Part shown: one piece after another, positions 34,619 through 42,968 of the stretch
How positions within the stretch are numbered: the stretch's first letter is position 1
How the letters are laid out: each line of letters opens with the position of its first letter
From: Synechococcus sp. WH 8020
GTDB lineage: Bacteria; Cyanobacteriota; Cyanobacteriia; PCC-6307; Cyanobiaceae
Length of the DNA stretch: 64,000 bases
Reading direction: 5' to 3'
NCBI RefSeq assembly: GCF_001040845.1
Contig: NZ_CP011941.1
Location: forward strand, 304,963 to 368,962
The notes under the pieces: generated by a model
Told to the model about the DNA's origin: nothing
The model's input: the letters and a program-made list of their open reading frames with translations, nothing else
The model's database searches: none
Program-made: the position numbers and the translations under genes

Positions 34619-34794
34619 CTCACCAGTTGAGATCTACCCCCATGCCCTTACGATCATGAATGGTCACCTCACCGACTAATCCCGGATCTCGTTCAGATCA
34701 AACCAAAGCAATAGATGTCAGAAGATTTATTCAACCGTTTGGAGCGGGGTTTTTATTGCAGCCTGGGAATGCTTCAAGCCGTTGCCACCTGCTG

Positions 34795-34897
34795 ATGTCC
34801 CTCGACACTCAGTTGACACTGGATCTGCTTTAAGAGCTGTTGATGGCGCTAAGGGCTAGTGACGATGATGGCTTGGCAGCTGGGAGTGAGCTTTTAG
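34795..34897 (+). pseudogene. 73-codon island gene family, stop plus internal deletion
   Basis: MSLDTQLTLDLL then TAA, ELLMALRASDDDG, then the same deletion junction as at 24552. Preceded by half a terminator hairpin and the conserved TTTTTATTGCAGC block, followed by a degraded leader element. Confidence 0.6.
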
Positions 34898-35000
34898 TCC
34901 TTTTGTGAGTTAGGGCAGAAAAGTTGAAGCTGCCTATCGCTTCACAACTATTAAGACGATATCTGCTTAGCAGCAACTGTTAGGAGAGCAGTCTCATTAA

Positions 35001-35339
35001 TCAGTTGGATGTAAATAATTCGACTCCTGGGTGATGGTGAAGTGGAGAATTGCGATCATGGTCTATAGCGAAAGCCCCGTCATCGTTAACCACGACTCTT
35101 GGGCTTGAAAGATTTCCGACTATTGAATCAAATTCAATCCCCGCGTCATGCAATTTCTGAATTGTAAGGTCCAGCTGAAGGGAAGGAATATTATTATTCG
35201 AGCTTTTTCGAGCTGTAGTGAAAACGATGCTGTGACCTTCTGCTTTGATCTTTTTCAAGTAATTTAGAGCACCTTCATTGAATTCCATTGTTGAGTGCTT
35301 GAAAATTACACCATCAAGATCAAGTAGAAAAGTTGCCAT
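35001..35339 (-). CDS. Small HAD-like hydrolase (112 aa)
   Basis: Starting at MATFLLDLDGVIFKHS it has HAD motif I (DLDGV) and motif II (SIVFTTARKSS), then VVVNDDGAFAIDHD as a possible acidic motif. It lacks a cap domain. An upstream ATG at 35390 is less likely. Probable phosphatase or nucleotidase with unknown substrate. Confidence 0.6.
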   Translation of the reverse strand: MATFLLDLDGVIFKHSTMEFNEGALNYLKKIKAEGHSIVFTTARKSSNNNIPSLQLDLTIQKLHDAGIEFDSIVGNLSSPRVVVNDDGAFAIDHDRNSPLHHHPGVELFTSN

Positions 35340-35431
35340 TTGGCCAGCGTTATTGCATATAAGTTTCGCATCTTTTCCTCGTGATGTCACGCTTCAGTCC
35401 GCAGCACCGTGGTCACGATCAATCAACCATC

Positions 35432-35468
35432 AGCAAAGCTGAAACCGGCTAATGCAGTTGGCATCACC
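35432..35468 (+). repeat. Leader element, class A relic without gene
   Basis: AGCAAAGCTGAAACCGGC to TTGGCATCACC followed by a class A-like spacer (CATCTAAATTCG); the barrel gene is gone. Confidence 0.65.
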
Positions 35469-35552
35469 AGTACACGCTATGCATCGTTGTCTCATCTAAA
35501 TTCGAGTGGTCTTCACTGCAGACCGATCCACCAGAAGACCTAGTGGTTCTGT

Positions 35553-36062
35553 TTACTGCGTAAGCCACTCAGACTTGACCTGAAATGTCAAAACCCCCAC
35601 GTCGTCTCCCTCATCTCCCTCTGTGATGGCGACACAAGCCAAACAACCATCTTCAAAAGCTTTCTTCGACTTACTGGCGAACTTCGCAGCATCGTCATGG
35701 GACCAACAAGCCAGTCCTCTCTCGTCTCTTTCTTTTACGTAGGACTCCCACACCTCAGCGAACTCCTCACCGTCAGGACCGTTGATGAGCTCAGTGACTG
35801 CTTGCCCCGCTCCTACCTCCTTGTGTCTCGCCATAAACGCCCTCATCAAAGGATGGTCGATGACATATGAAGTGGTGATCACTCCCGTCACTCCACGAAT
35901 AGTCGTAGCAATCACTCTCTTGGGGTCTTGACGAGTGTCGATAACCATCACTGGACAACCCAAGTCCCAGCCATCTCTCATCTTCAGCTCTCTCGCTGAC
36001 AGAGCCAGCTGACCTTTCAGCTCATTGATGAGGTTGCTGACGAGAGTGGTCGGGTCTGTCAT
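35553..36062 (-). CDS. Hypothetical protein (169 aa)
   Basis: A soluble, acidic protein (VTELINGPDGEEFAEVWESY, KAFEDGCLACVAITEGDEGD) without membrane part. Well-formed composition suggests a real gene. No family recognised. Confidence 0.5.
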   Translation of the reverse strand: MTDPTTLVSNLINELKGQLALSARELKMRDGWDLGCPVMVIDTRQDPKRVIATTIRGVTGVITTSYVIDHPLMRAFMARHKEVGAGQAVTELINGPDGEEFAEVWESYVKERDERGLACWSHDDAAKFASKSKKAFEDGCLACVAITEGDEGDDVGVLTFQVKSEWLTQ

Positions 36063-36166
36063 CTGACGAGGCTACCGACGCAAGGCGCAAAGACGCCCTG
36101 CAACTTCAACTTGAAGTGCTTCCAACTGTTGGCGAAGATCTTTCCACTGAGCAGAGACGATGGAAA

Positions 36167-36361
36167 TCACTCCTGAAGTAATGATTTTGAATCGTGTTCG
36201 AGCTTTTGACTCTCAGCGGTTCTGGATCGATAAAGGCCTAACAGATATTCCGACATTCGAATGGTTATGACTTCTCCAGTGTGTGCCGTAAACCTGATGC
36301 AGACCCCACCTTCAGATTCCAGAACGCATTGGGCAGGCAATGGCATTATTAAAAGCACCAT
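36167..36361 (-). CDS. Possible small secreted protein (64 aa)
   Basis: A short hydrophobic start (MVLLIMPLPAQC) could be a signal or lipoprotein sequence. The remainder is hydrophilic. The upstream strand continues open, so the start is uncertain. Confidence 0.3.
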   Translation of the reverse strand: MVLLIMPLPAQCVLESEGGVCIRFTAHTGEVITIRMSEYLLGLYRSRTAESQKLEHDSKSLLQE

Positions 36362-36394
36362 TGCAGCAAGTAGCTTCCTTGCTGAGGAGGACTA

Positions 36395-36784
36395 ATGATT
36401 CGCACCACTCTCACCGCAGCACTGGCTCTCGGCGCCATAGCCGTTCCGGCCATGGCATCAGACAACTCTGGGGTTTGTAGTCAAGATCCAGTGGTCATGG
36501 TGGTTGATGGGGTAACCAATGATCGCGAGCAGATGGCAATTTACGGACAAGCACTAAAGGAATCTGGACTCCACCAACACGCTGGCTCTTATTACTTAAA
36601 TGACCCACGTCCTCTACGTATTCTTGAAGGAAACCGAGACCAAAACCATGTGACGTTGTTGATTAATTTCCCTTCAGAGTGTGCAGCAATTGACTTCTGG
36701 AGCTCTCCCATTTATCGGCAGAAAATCAAGCCCCTCAGGAACAATGCAGGCGATTACACCATTGAGCTTTACCGGCTCCTTTGA
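36395..36784 (+). CDS. Secreted DUF1330-like protein (129 aa)
   Basis: The signal peptide MIRTTLTAALALGAIAVPAMA resembles those of the small secreted family at 9881. The mature part has MAIYGQALKESG and LLINFPSECAAIDFWSSPIY, typical of the DUF1330 ferredoxin-like fold, normally a cytosolic dimer. Export is unusual, as if a DUF1330 domain had acquired the family's signal peptide. Confidence 0.7.
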   Translation: MIRTTLTAALALGAIAVPAMASDNSGVCSQDPVVMVVDGVTNDREQMAIYGQALKESGLHQHAGSYYLNDPRPLRILEGNRDQNHVTLLINFPSECAAIDFWSSPIYRQKIKPLRNNAGDYTIELYRLL

Positions 36785-36785
36785 C

Positions 36786-37117
36786 GTGATCCGCATCACT
36801 CTCGCCGCAGCTGCACTCGCCCTCAGCTCCTTAGTCGTGCCAACCATGGCTGATAGCACCAAGGCTTACTGCACCCTGGCTTGGCGTGAAGAGACCCTCA
36901 AAAGACTGGACATAGCTGTGCCATTGATCGAAAGTCCATGCACCACCAATCAATAGTCGGCAATTTTTCGTTGACGACTTCAACTACTATAAGTTTGTCT
37001 TCCAGCAGCTGAACAGGGAAAGGCCTATCAGCACGATAACAAAACAGGGAGCATTTCCTTTACACGGGGTATTAACCCTGAATCTGTTCTGGCAGAAGCT
37101 CGCCCATGATCATGGGG
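36786..37117 (+). pseudogene. Small secreted family, broken copy
   Basis: The intact start MIRITLAAAALALSSLVVP and 56 codons end at TAG 36954. Downstream, in shifted frames, come DDFNYYKFVF and AAEQGKAYQHDNKTG plus ISFTRG, matching FKFPSAEQGKTYERQN and RFTREG of the protein at 10353. At least two frameshifts separate the pieces. Confidence 0.6.
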
Positions 37118-37163
37118 GATATTGAGATGGTGTGGAGAATCTTGGCTTACTGCTCATGCCAAC

Positions 37164-37523
37164 TTATTTTGTGAAATAATCTGGACATTTTAGCGTAGGG
37201 TTCGCTTCATCTACTCTTTCTTTTATACCATTGATTGTATTTATCAGGTTAGAAAGGATATTGCGGTTTGAGGTTAAGGATTCTCGCCATAGTCTATGAG
37301 AGCTGAAATCGCAATCTTCCATAAGTTCGTCAAGATTTTTGGCTAATCTTTCAGTTGCCTCATAAGCAACGATTAAGTCAATTGAGATTTTCTGTTTAGT
37401 TGATTTGGATAATGGAGTAGAGGTCGTAGCAGTGGTTGGTGAGTAGAATTTTTCGTAGTCTTTTACACCACTTCGTCGTAGTGGGCGATGTAGTCTTCTT
37501 GATCCTTTCATTAAACTGGCCAT
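37164..37523 (-). CDS. Hypothetical helical protein (119 aa)
   Basis: A basic N-terminus then a helical, soluble region (IVAYEATERLAKNLDELMED, NILSNLINTINGIKERVDEA). No known family. Confidence 0.45.
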   Translation of the reverse strand: MASLMKGSRRLHRPLRRSGVKDYEKFYSPTTATTSTPLSKSTKQKISIDLIVAYEATERLAKNLDELMEDCDFSSHRLWRESLTSNRNILSNLINTINGIKERVDEANPTLKCPDYFTK

Positions 37524-37972
37524 TTAGTTTGTAAACTTTAACGGGGCACCTCTGCTTTCTGCGAGCTGCTTTCACGACAAGTCGACCCATCCTTTCAAGT
37601 CAGTGGGGCTCAACCCAATTAGCAAACTTGCCAAGCTGCGCTGATCTATCCGCGGCAGCCCGATTACGCCCGATCCACCAACGCAGCATGCATAATTCGT
37701 TTTGGTGAGTAACTACCGCTTGTCAGCACGTCTGAACAACCCGGTAGGCAGCAGCGGAGCTCAGGTACAACGTCGTCGAAGCCTGGGAGATCACGTAGAA
37801 GACAGGCGGATGGGAGCGCTGTCAATGGCAACAGTCAACCGCAAGTAGACCCATCAATGAGCTTAGATCCACAATTATGATTCCATGGAAACAATCGGTT
37901 GACAAGTAAAACGGGCGTAAATTCTAATAGAATAGATTTGGTTTTTCCTCATCCATCCCTATCCAAAAAGAT
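37524..37972. pseudogene. W-type repeat relic (about 37600-37830) in a gene-free stretch
   Basis: DNA similar to 11690-11960 with an internal deletion joining GCCCGAT to CACCAACGCAGC. Frame is lost throughout. The rest of the stretch holds nothing recognisable besides the promoter region of the next gene. Confidence 0.45.
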
Positions 37973-38338
37973 GTGAAATTACTCATCCTGATCCTTGTAT
38001 CAATATACGGTCTTCCTTCTAATGGCTTTGGCGGAAATTTTATGGATGACACTAGAACAGATAAAGAAGCATTCAATACAGCAACAAGCTATCCTGTGTT
38101 TCACGCTAAATGCATGGAGAAAGAAATGGTCATGTGGGGGGAAGTTGCAGAGCTGATGGTTGATCTATCAACGTCTCATTGCTACTGCAAATATACTGAA
38201 TTGCAAAATAGAGAAAGCTATAGCTTGGAAAGTCAAGATATTGCTGCATCAAGTTGCTATCGCCAAGCAACAATGGACAAAAAGGCCGAATTCATTTGGT
38301 GGGCTCTGCCTTTGCACAGACAGAAAATGAAAGAATAA
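37973..38338 (+). CDS. Secreted hypothetical protein (121 aa)
   Basis: GTG start and signal peptide (LLILILVSIYGLPSNG); the mature chain has four Cys (FHAKCMEKE, TSHCYCKYTE, ASSCYRQA). Probably periplasmic with disulfides. No family recognised. Confidence 0.5.
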   Translation: MKLLILILVSIYGLPSNGFGGNFMDDTRTDKEAFNTATSYPVFHAKCMEKEMVMWGEVAELMVDLSTSHCYCKYTELQNRESYSLESQDIAASSCYRQATMDKKAEFIWWALPLHRQKMKE

Positions 38339-38611
38339 AGATTGGATTATACCTTTTGCGCGAGTGCAATATTTTCATTCAGAAGATTGCCTTAACTCCA
38401 TTTATAGAAGTCCCTTGCAGGCCTTTTCAAAGAGCAGCTCAAGAGGGTTTATCGGCATGCTTCGAGCATGGTGAGTTTGGTTGATCAGTTCTGCACACCT
38501 TTAATCAATCAGCTTGATAAGCAACCATGTGTTGTGGCTCTGACTGGTGATGAACCTTGATGAAGGCTGGATGTTAGTTCTAAATAGTGCTGAAGACAAC
38601 AAAGACCAATG

Positions 38612-38633
38612 CCCCGCCACGAGCGGGGTTTTT
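38612..38633 (+). terminator. Terminator of the island type
   Basis: CCCCGC / GCGGGG stem with CACGA loop, then TTTTT, followed by the TTTTGCAGCGGGGATGC block that precedes 73-codon relics. Confidence 0.8.
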
Positions 38634-38673
38634 ATTTTGCAGCGGGGATGCTTGATGCAGTTTGCATTAACGA

Positions 38674-38735
38674 ATGGACCTAGCACTCCTGCAAGAGCTA
38701 TTGATGGCTCTCAGAGCTAATGAAGCGGATGTCAA
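38674..38735 (+). pseudogene. 73-codon island gene family, N-terminal relic
   Basis: MDLALLQELLMALRANEAD then NKSCLSL; the start has lost several codons and the remainder is replaced by the end of the opposite-strand gene. Confidence 0.55.
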
Positions 38736-39421
38736 CAAGTCTTGTCTTTCACTAAGCCTTTCCCGGGAAATGATCGGTCATTGTGGCCAGATACTCTGAC
38801 TACAACCTTGCAGGCTTTCCACTTGATACCTCCCAAAAACTTTCTAATCGCTTTTTGGTTTTCGTTTGAATACGATAAAGGATTGTCAAAGCTGACATGA
38901 AGCTTTGTTGGGTTTTCAACAAAACCAACAAATTTGCTGTTGAGTTGTAATGCCGATCTCAACAAGGAAAAGCAATTGTTAGACTTGCAAAGTAGTGGAT
39001 ATTCTACATAGCTGGGATAGCCTTTGCTAAGTCGAGGTTTGCCCCAATTTGAGTACCCTATGTGATAAGGCTTTTTGATTTTATTGTTGAAATTTCTTAC
39101 GCCTATCGTCATGGCCTCATTGTGTTTTTTGCACTCTGGGCCTATTTCTGCTTTTGAATTTGATGGCAGTGCAAATCCCGTTAGCGTCATATGTGCAGGC
39201 ACAGGGCTTGGTGCTCCCCAGTATTGATTTTGCACTAAATGAGCTATTTTGCTTGGCGGTTTCCAGTTGACTGGAACTAAGTACATTGCGATGACCAGTT
39301 CTGTTCTGGGCTTGCATTTTCTGACTGGATTCTCTGCAAAAGCGGCAGGACCACTTAATAGAGAGAAAAGAGTTGTTGAACAGCAACAAAAGAAAACTAA
39401 TTTTGCTTTTTTCAAAGACAT
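38732..39421 (-). CDS. Secreted 2H-phosphoesterase-like protein
   Basis: After a signal peptide (LVFFCCCSTTLFSLLSGPAA) the chain carries the two H-x-T/S motifs of the 2H superfamily, PAHMTLTGFAL and KLHVSFDNP, about 98 residues apart. 2H enzymes cleave cyclic phosphodiesters or 2'-5' linkages. A secreted version may act on extracellular RNA breakdown products. An alternative start lies at 39454. Confidence 0.6.
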   Translation of the reverse strand: MSLKKAKLVFFCCCSTTLFSLLSGPAAFAENPVRKCKPRTELVIAMYLVPVNWKPPSKIAHLVQNQYWGAPSPVPAHMTLTGFALPSNSKAEIGPECKKHNEAMTIGVRNFNNKIKKPYHIGYSNWGKPRLSKGYPSYVEYPLLCKSNNCFSLLRSALQLNSKFVGFVENPTKLHVSFDNPLSYSNENQKAIRKFLGGIKWKACKVVVRVSGHNDRSFPGKGLVKDKTC

Positions 39422-39553
39422 GGATTTAACTAAATTGTAGATTTTATATAACATGACCAGGTCAATGCCTTCTATTAATTTTTAAAAAGACCGTTTGAAC
39501 CGCTCAGCCTTCGCAAAAAAGCTTGACCTTTCATCCCTTGATTACGTCTGTAG

Positions 39554-39790
39554 TCACCAACCGCGTTCAGGTGCGCTCTTGACTCCTGGCAAAAGAATGG
39601 TCCTTTCACGGCGAACGATGGCCGGTGTGACCCCAAGCTCCGTGGCGATTCTGGTGATCAGTCCCCGTGGCCAAACATCGGGATGCTGTTCGGCGGCCTC
39701 ATAGATGGCCTCATCTAAATCAATTTTGACGAGGTGTGCAAGGCGGCTTTGTTCTGAAGTGAGATCGGGTTGAAGAACTGTTTTAGTCAT
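39554..39790 (-). CDS. Small HTH-type protein beside parA
   Basis: MTKTVLQPDLTSEQSRLAHL and ITRIATELGVTPAIVRRERT look like a helix-turn-helix (ATELGVTPAIVRRE). It lies on the same strand as, and downstream of, the ParA gene. It could be its DNA-binding partner, but a W-type relic lies between them. Confidence 0.45.
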   Translation of the reverse strand: MTKTVLQPDLTSEQSRLAHLVKIDLDEAIYEAAEQHPDVWPRGLITRIATELGVTPAIVRRERTILLPGVKSAPERGW

Positions 39791-39829
39791 GAGTACCACC
39801 AAGTGGAATCTCTTCGGTCTATGACCGCT

Positions 39830-40190
39830 AGATGGTTCTCTAAAGCCGTAACCGCCGCCCTGGAAGGTTCGGTTTCAGGAACTTGGCAAGCAAGGTTTCG
39901 AGTGAGTCGTTGTCCAGCCAATTGGCAAACTTGCCAAACTGCTCTGATCTGGCAGTGGTGGCCTGATGACTCCCGTACATCGAGAAGCTCAACGCTGAAG
40001 GCTGGCTGGTCAACAGGCAAGAAGGGATGCTTGTCCAGATCAAGCCAGAAGCACAAACCCAACTGCTCAGTTCAATGTGGTGAGTGACTACCGCTTATCA
40101 GCACGCATTGGGCAACCAGAACAATGCAGCGGACGATCAGGCGCCTAGGCATTGAGATGTGGAGCAACCTGCAGAAGATCCGTTGAGCCG
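39830..40190 (+). pseudogene. W-type repeat relic, frameshifted
   Basis: Pieces such as NWQTCQTALIWQ, EKLNAEGWLVNRQEGMLVQI and IGQPEQCSG in different frames match the protein at 11720; at least two frame changes. Confidence 0.5.
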
Positions 40191-40291
40191 CGGCTATTCC
40201 TAATCAACATCCAGCAAACGTCTACGTTGAGAACCACTTAGCAGCAATCCAACTGATAGCTGCAATCACAAAAGCAGACCCACGGCAAGAC

Positions 40292-40987
40292 TTAAGCGAC
40301 TTGGCGCTTCTCCAATGGCGTGGTATCCCAGCCGATGGGGTGAATCGGAATCACCTGACCACGTTTGGGGGCAAGCTCGGCAATCTCCTCACAAGCCTTG
40401 GTGTAGGCATGCCAACCGATCATGCGGCGAGGATCAGATTTGCCCGCCGCAGAAACCGCTTGATCCACGGTGACGCCAGCATTCTCTGCTTTTTCAAAAG
40501 CAGAGAGCAGGGGGATTTGCGCACGCAGAACTGAAATCCCTGCGGCATCAAGCGCCTGACGAATCTCCCGCGCAGCCTTGGCCTTGCGCGAGTCCACCTT
40601 CACAAGCAAGACAGCAAAAGGAACATTGAATTGCTTGAGATGTTCGGCCATCTCCAAAGTCAATTCCAACGAGCGTGTCTGGGCAGCAGTGGGAAGAATA
40701 ATTACATCAGCGCCATCCACCAGATTTTTAATTTCCTCTTGGCTGCTGCTGGCTTGGCCATCGGTGACCACCACCTCGGCATAACGCGTGGCCTTGGCCG
40801 CCGCCTCGATCGGGGCCACCTCAAAGTTCAATAACCCGCGGGCCCCATAGGCACTGGCCGAACGATTGCGGTCGGCATCAACCAACACCACTGATTGGTA
40901 TTGAGTCGACCAAATCGCCGCCAAATGAACACTGGTGCAGGTTTTGGCGACACCACCTTTTTGACCGAAAACTGTTACGAACATCAC
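40292..40987 (-). CDS. ParA-family partition ATPase
   Basis: 231 residues with deviant Walker A KGGVAKTCTSVH (10-21), VVLVDADRNRSAS and a Walker B-like VIILPTAAQ. This is the small orphan ParA/MinD-like class that acts in plasmid or element segregation or in protein positioning. No parB-like gene is adjacent; a small HTH gene lies nearby. Suggests plasmid or integrative-element ancestry. Confidence 0.8.
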   Translation of the reverse strand: MMFVTVFGQKGGVAKTCTSVHLAAIWSTQYQSVVLVDADRNRSASAYGARGLLNFEVAPIEAAAKATRYAEVVVTDGQASSSQEEIKNLVDGADVIILPTAAQTRSLELTLEMAEHLKQFNVPFAVLLVKVDSRKAKAAREIRQALDAAGISVLRAQIPLLSAFEKAENAGVTVDQAVSAAGKSDPRRMIGWHAYTKACEEIAELAPKRGQVIPIHPIGWDTTPLEKRQVA

Positions 40988-41127
40988 ATCGTGTCAATGG
41001 GCGCTTTATACCGCTGATTGCGCATCGGGCAAGCCTGAAACATCAGGCCTTCATGTTCTTCAACTCAACTCTTGCTTGTGAAAGTACCGCAGGCTGGGCT
41101 CTTGAAATGGGGCGAGCCATGGCATAA

Positions 41128-41366
41128 AAAAAGAAGGCGACTCAGCCTTCTTTGGGGGGTGTAAGGAGCCAAACTTGTGAGGAGTTGGCAGAGCACATCC
41201 TGAGAAGATTCCACAGATCAGTCAATCAACTGATACGAAGGGACTTGCTCAGCGGGTTTTCTGAGGCATTATTGACTTGTGAGGAGGGCTTCTTCACGGA
41301 GTGGAAACTAGGAAACACGCCCAACGAGAAGCCGAGAAACCCTGCCTTTGGCGGGGTTTTCTTTTG
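41128..41366 (+). repeat. 240-nt block, inverted copy of 11041-11284
   Basis: Bounded on the left by a hairpin with A-run (a terminator for leftward transcripts) and on the right by CCTGCC...GGCGGGG with T-run. The plus strand has an open frame (41152-41415) with LAEHILRRFHRSVNQLIRRD and CEEGFFTEWKLGNTP. The match to the other copy ends at both terminators. Confidence 0.6.
41131..41189 (-). ncRNA. Candidate Yfr1-like small RNA, second copy
   Basis: On the minus strand: GCCAA / TTGGC hairpin, then CTCCTTACACCCCCC and terminator AAGAAGGC / GCCTTCTT with seven T. The unpaired motif carries one change (CTCCTTACAC) compared with copy 1. Confidence 0.35.
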
Positions 41367-41390
41367 CCTAATCGCATCCATCAAAGCTGA

Positions 41391-41414
41391 AACTCATGAC
41401 TGCATAGTCAGCTG
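41391..41414 (+). repeat. Truncated leader element before the nuclease gene
   Basis: TCAAAGCTGAAACT ... GACTGCATAGTCAGCTG, directly joined to the nuclease ATG. Confidence 0.5.
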
Positions 41415-41753
41415 ATGCTCCTAGCTGCCATTGCCTCTGTCTTCATCGCCTCCTGCTACGACGGTGATACTTGCCTTACAAGTAGAGGAGAAAAGATCAG
41501 GCTTGCCTGCATTGACACTCCAGAACTGAGAGGCAAACGTGCTGATCCAGTCCCTGCAAAAGCAGCCAGGGACTATCTACGGAACTTGGTGGTTGGGCGC
41601 AATGTCGTCATCCGGCGCATCAGCACTGGCCGGTATGGCCGCACGGTGGCCGAGCTATTCGTGAATGGCTCAAACGTGCAACAGCAACTGGTGGCTGCTG
41701 CCCATGCAGAGATTGATTGGAAGTACGCCCACCAATGTCCTTGGGCGCGATAA
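41415..41753 (+). CDS. Thermonuclease-like (SNase) protein (112 aa)
   Basis: Short hydrophobic start (LLAAIASVFIASC), then SNase landmarks: CYDGDTC (calcium Asp), IRLACIDTPELRGK (catalytic Arg and Asp) and RYGRTVAELFVNG (second Arg). Compact but with all key residues. Likely secreted or a lipoprotein; degrades DNA or RNA. Confidence 0.8.
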   Translation: MLLAAIASVFIASCYDGDTCLTSRGEKIRLACIDTPELRGKRADPVPAKAARDYLRNLVVGRNVVIRRISTGRYGRTVAELFVNGSNVQQQLVAAAHAEIDWKYAHQCPWAR

Positions 41754-42352
41754 GGATTAATTGCTCATTCACCCCCGAAAGGGAGACACAAAACTCGGCA
41801 ATCATTACCCAAATGGGGGAAAGTTCAAATCAAATAAGTCAGACGCCTTCGACTTCCATACGTTGTTGTTCGAAGTGGTCACGAAAAGCCACGGCTTCTT
41901 GTCGGGAGTTAACTGTTTTAGGTATTACTTTTTTACCCAGAGTTGTTGCTGATCTTCAATTTGTACGAGCCGTGACGAGAGATAGGCATAAGTGCATGGG
42001 ATTATCCCGAGCAACGCCTGCTGGGTAAGACAGATGTCCAACATGAGTGAGCCGACTGAGCCCTCAACCACGCGTTAAGCGTCTCGTCAGCGTCATTCGA
42101 TGGAGGCCTAGACGTGCAGCCATTTGCTTGAGAGTGAACAGCCCTTCCTATTGAGCTACTACTTGTGGGTACTGCGTCTGTTGTTGGCTTGCCCTCCGTA
42201 GGTGCACAAGGACACCAAGAAAAAGGGCCTCCGTAAGGAGGCGTGAGCTCAGGAAGCCATGAGAGGGATGGAGTCGCTGATCAGCCCGCCCGGACAGAGA
42301 GCTCTTTACATCTCGTTACAAAGGGTGTAACATTTTGTCATCCGATTCGAGC
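41754..42352. other. Gene-free stretch with recombinase relic
   Basis: On the minus strand a 28-codon end (42064-42145) reads LFTLKQMAARLGLHRMTLTR, like the HTH end of a resolvase/invertase. A second minus-strand piece, SRQEAVAFRDHFEQQRMEVE, lies at about 41850-41915 without a start. A GCCTCC / GGAGGC hairpin lies near 42226-42242. Confidence 0.4.
42064..42145 (-). pseudogene. Resolvase/invertase-type HTH relic
   Basis: LKQMAARLGLHRMTLTRRL forms a plausible C-terminal helix-turn-helix; the catalytic domain is absent. Confidence 0.35.
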
Positions 42353-42553
42353 ATGATGACGTCTTCGACCTCAACCGACAGTTGGTTTCAGGAAGCCGCT
42401 GCTGCGCAAATCCGTTCTGAGCGCTTTCAAAAGGCGGAGCTTCTGAATGGTCGTGCTGCGATGCTCGGCTTTGTCATCGGGGTTATGACAGAAGCCATTA
42501 CGGGCCATGGAATCGTTAGCCAGATCACCTTCGGAATATTCGGTGCCAGCTGA
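42353..42553 (+). CDS. hli: High-light-inducible protein
   Basis: A 66-residue protein with the Hli/chlorophyll a/b-binding signature ERFQKAELLNGRAAMLGFVI, including the conserved Glu, Asn, Arg and Met, and one membrane helix. Hli proteins bind chlorophyll and carotenoid near PSII under stress. A TTG at 42335 could add six residues. Location in the island fits the mobility of hli genes. Confidence 0.9.
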   Translation: MMTSSTSTDSWFQEAAAAQIRSERFQKAELLNGRAAMLGFVIGVMTEAITGHGIVSQITFGIFGAS

Positions 42554-42563
42554 GGACTGAAAC

Positions 42564-42764
42564 ATGTCAATCGACAGCCGTTGTAAGGAGCAGCTTCGCG
42601 TCTCTGATCAGATGTTTATGGATTTCAAGTACACGAGTCCTGGTTCAAAGGAGCAGGTTCGTGCATTGAATACCCTGAGCTTCTTAGTTGGTATGTGGGC
42701 TGATTTCCTCTTAAGAGAAGAAAAGCGGATGAATGCTGCTTTGTCCCTCAGCTCAAGCAGCTGA
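42564..42764 (+). CDS. Small hypothetical protein next to hli (66 aa)
   Basis: Starts ten nt after hli, so probably cotranscribed. Helical with one weakly hydrophobic segment (LNTLSFLVGMWADFLL). No family recognised. Confidence 0.5.
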   Translation: MSIDSRCKEQLRVSDQMFMDFKYTSPGSKEQVRALNTLSFLVGMWADFLLREEKRMNAALSLSSSS

Positions 42765-42968
42765 ATCAAGAGGTCATACGCTTTCCAGAGAGAGTTGTCC
42801 TCGTATCAATTTTAAATCGGTAAGCAAGGGCTTTCGTCTTTTATCACTATTAATCAACCCTGAACTGCAAGTTAGTGAGATACGGAGAGATGGCTTGGAG
42901 CTATCCCGATACCTCATAAGCATTCACAATGAAACGCGTAGACCTTGCCTACTTGTACGTTTACGCGT

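Noticed and set aside
41717-42028. 103-codon forward frame after the nuclease
   Set aside because: Overlaps the nuclease end and lacks protein-like composition.
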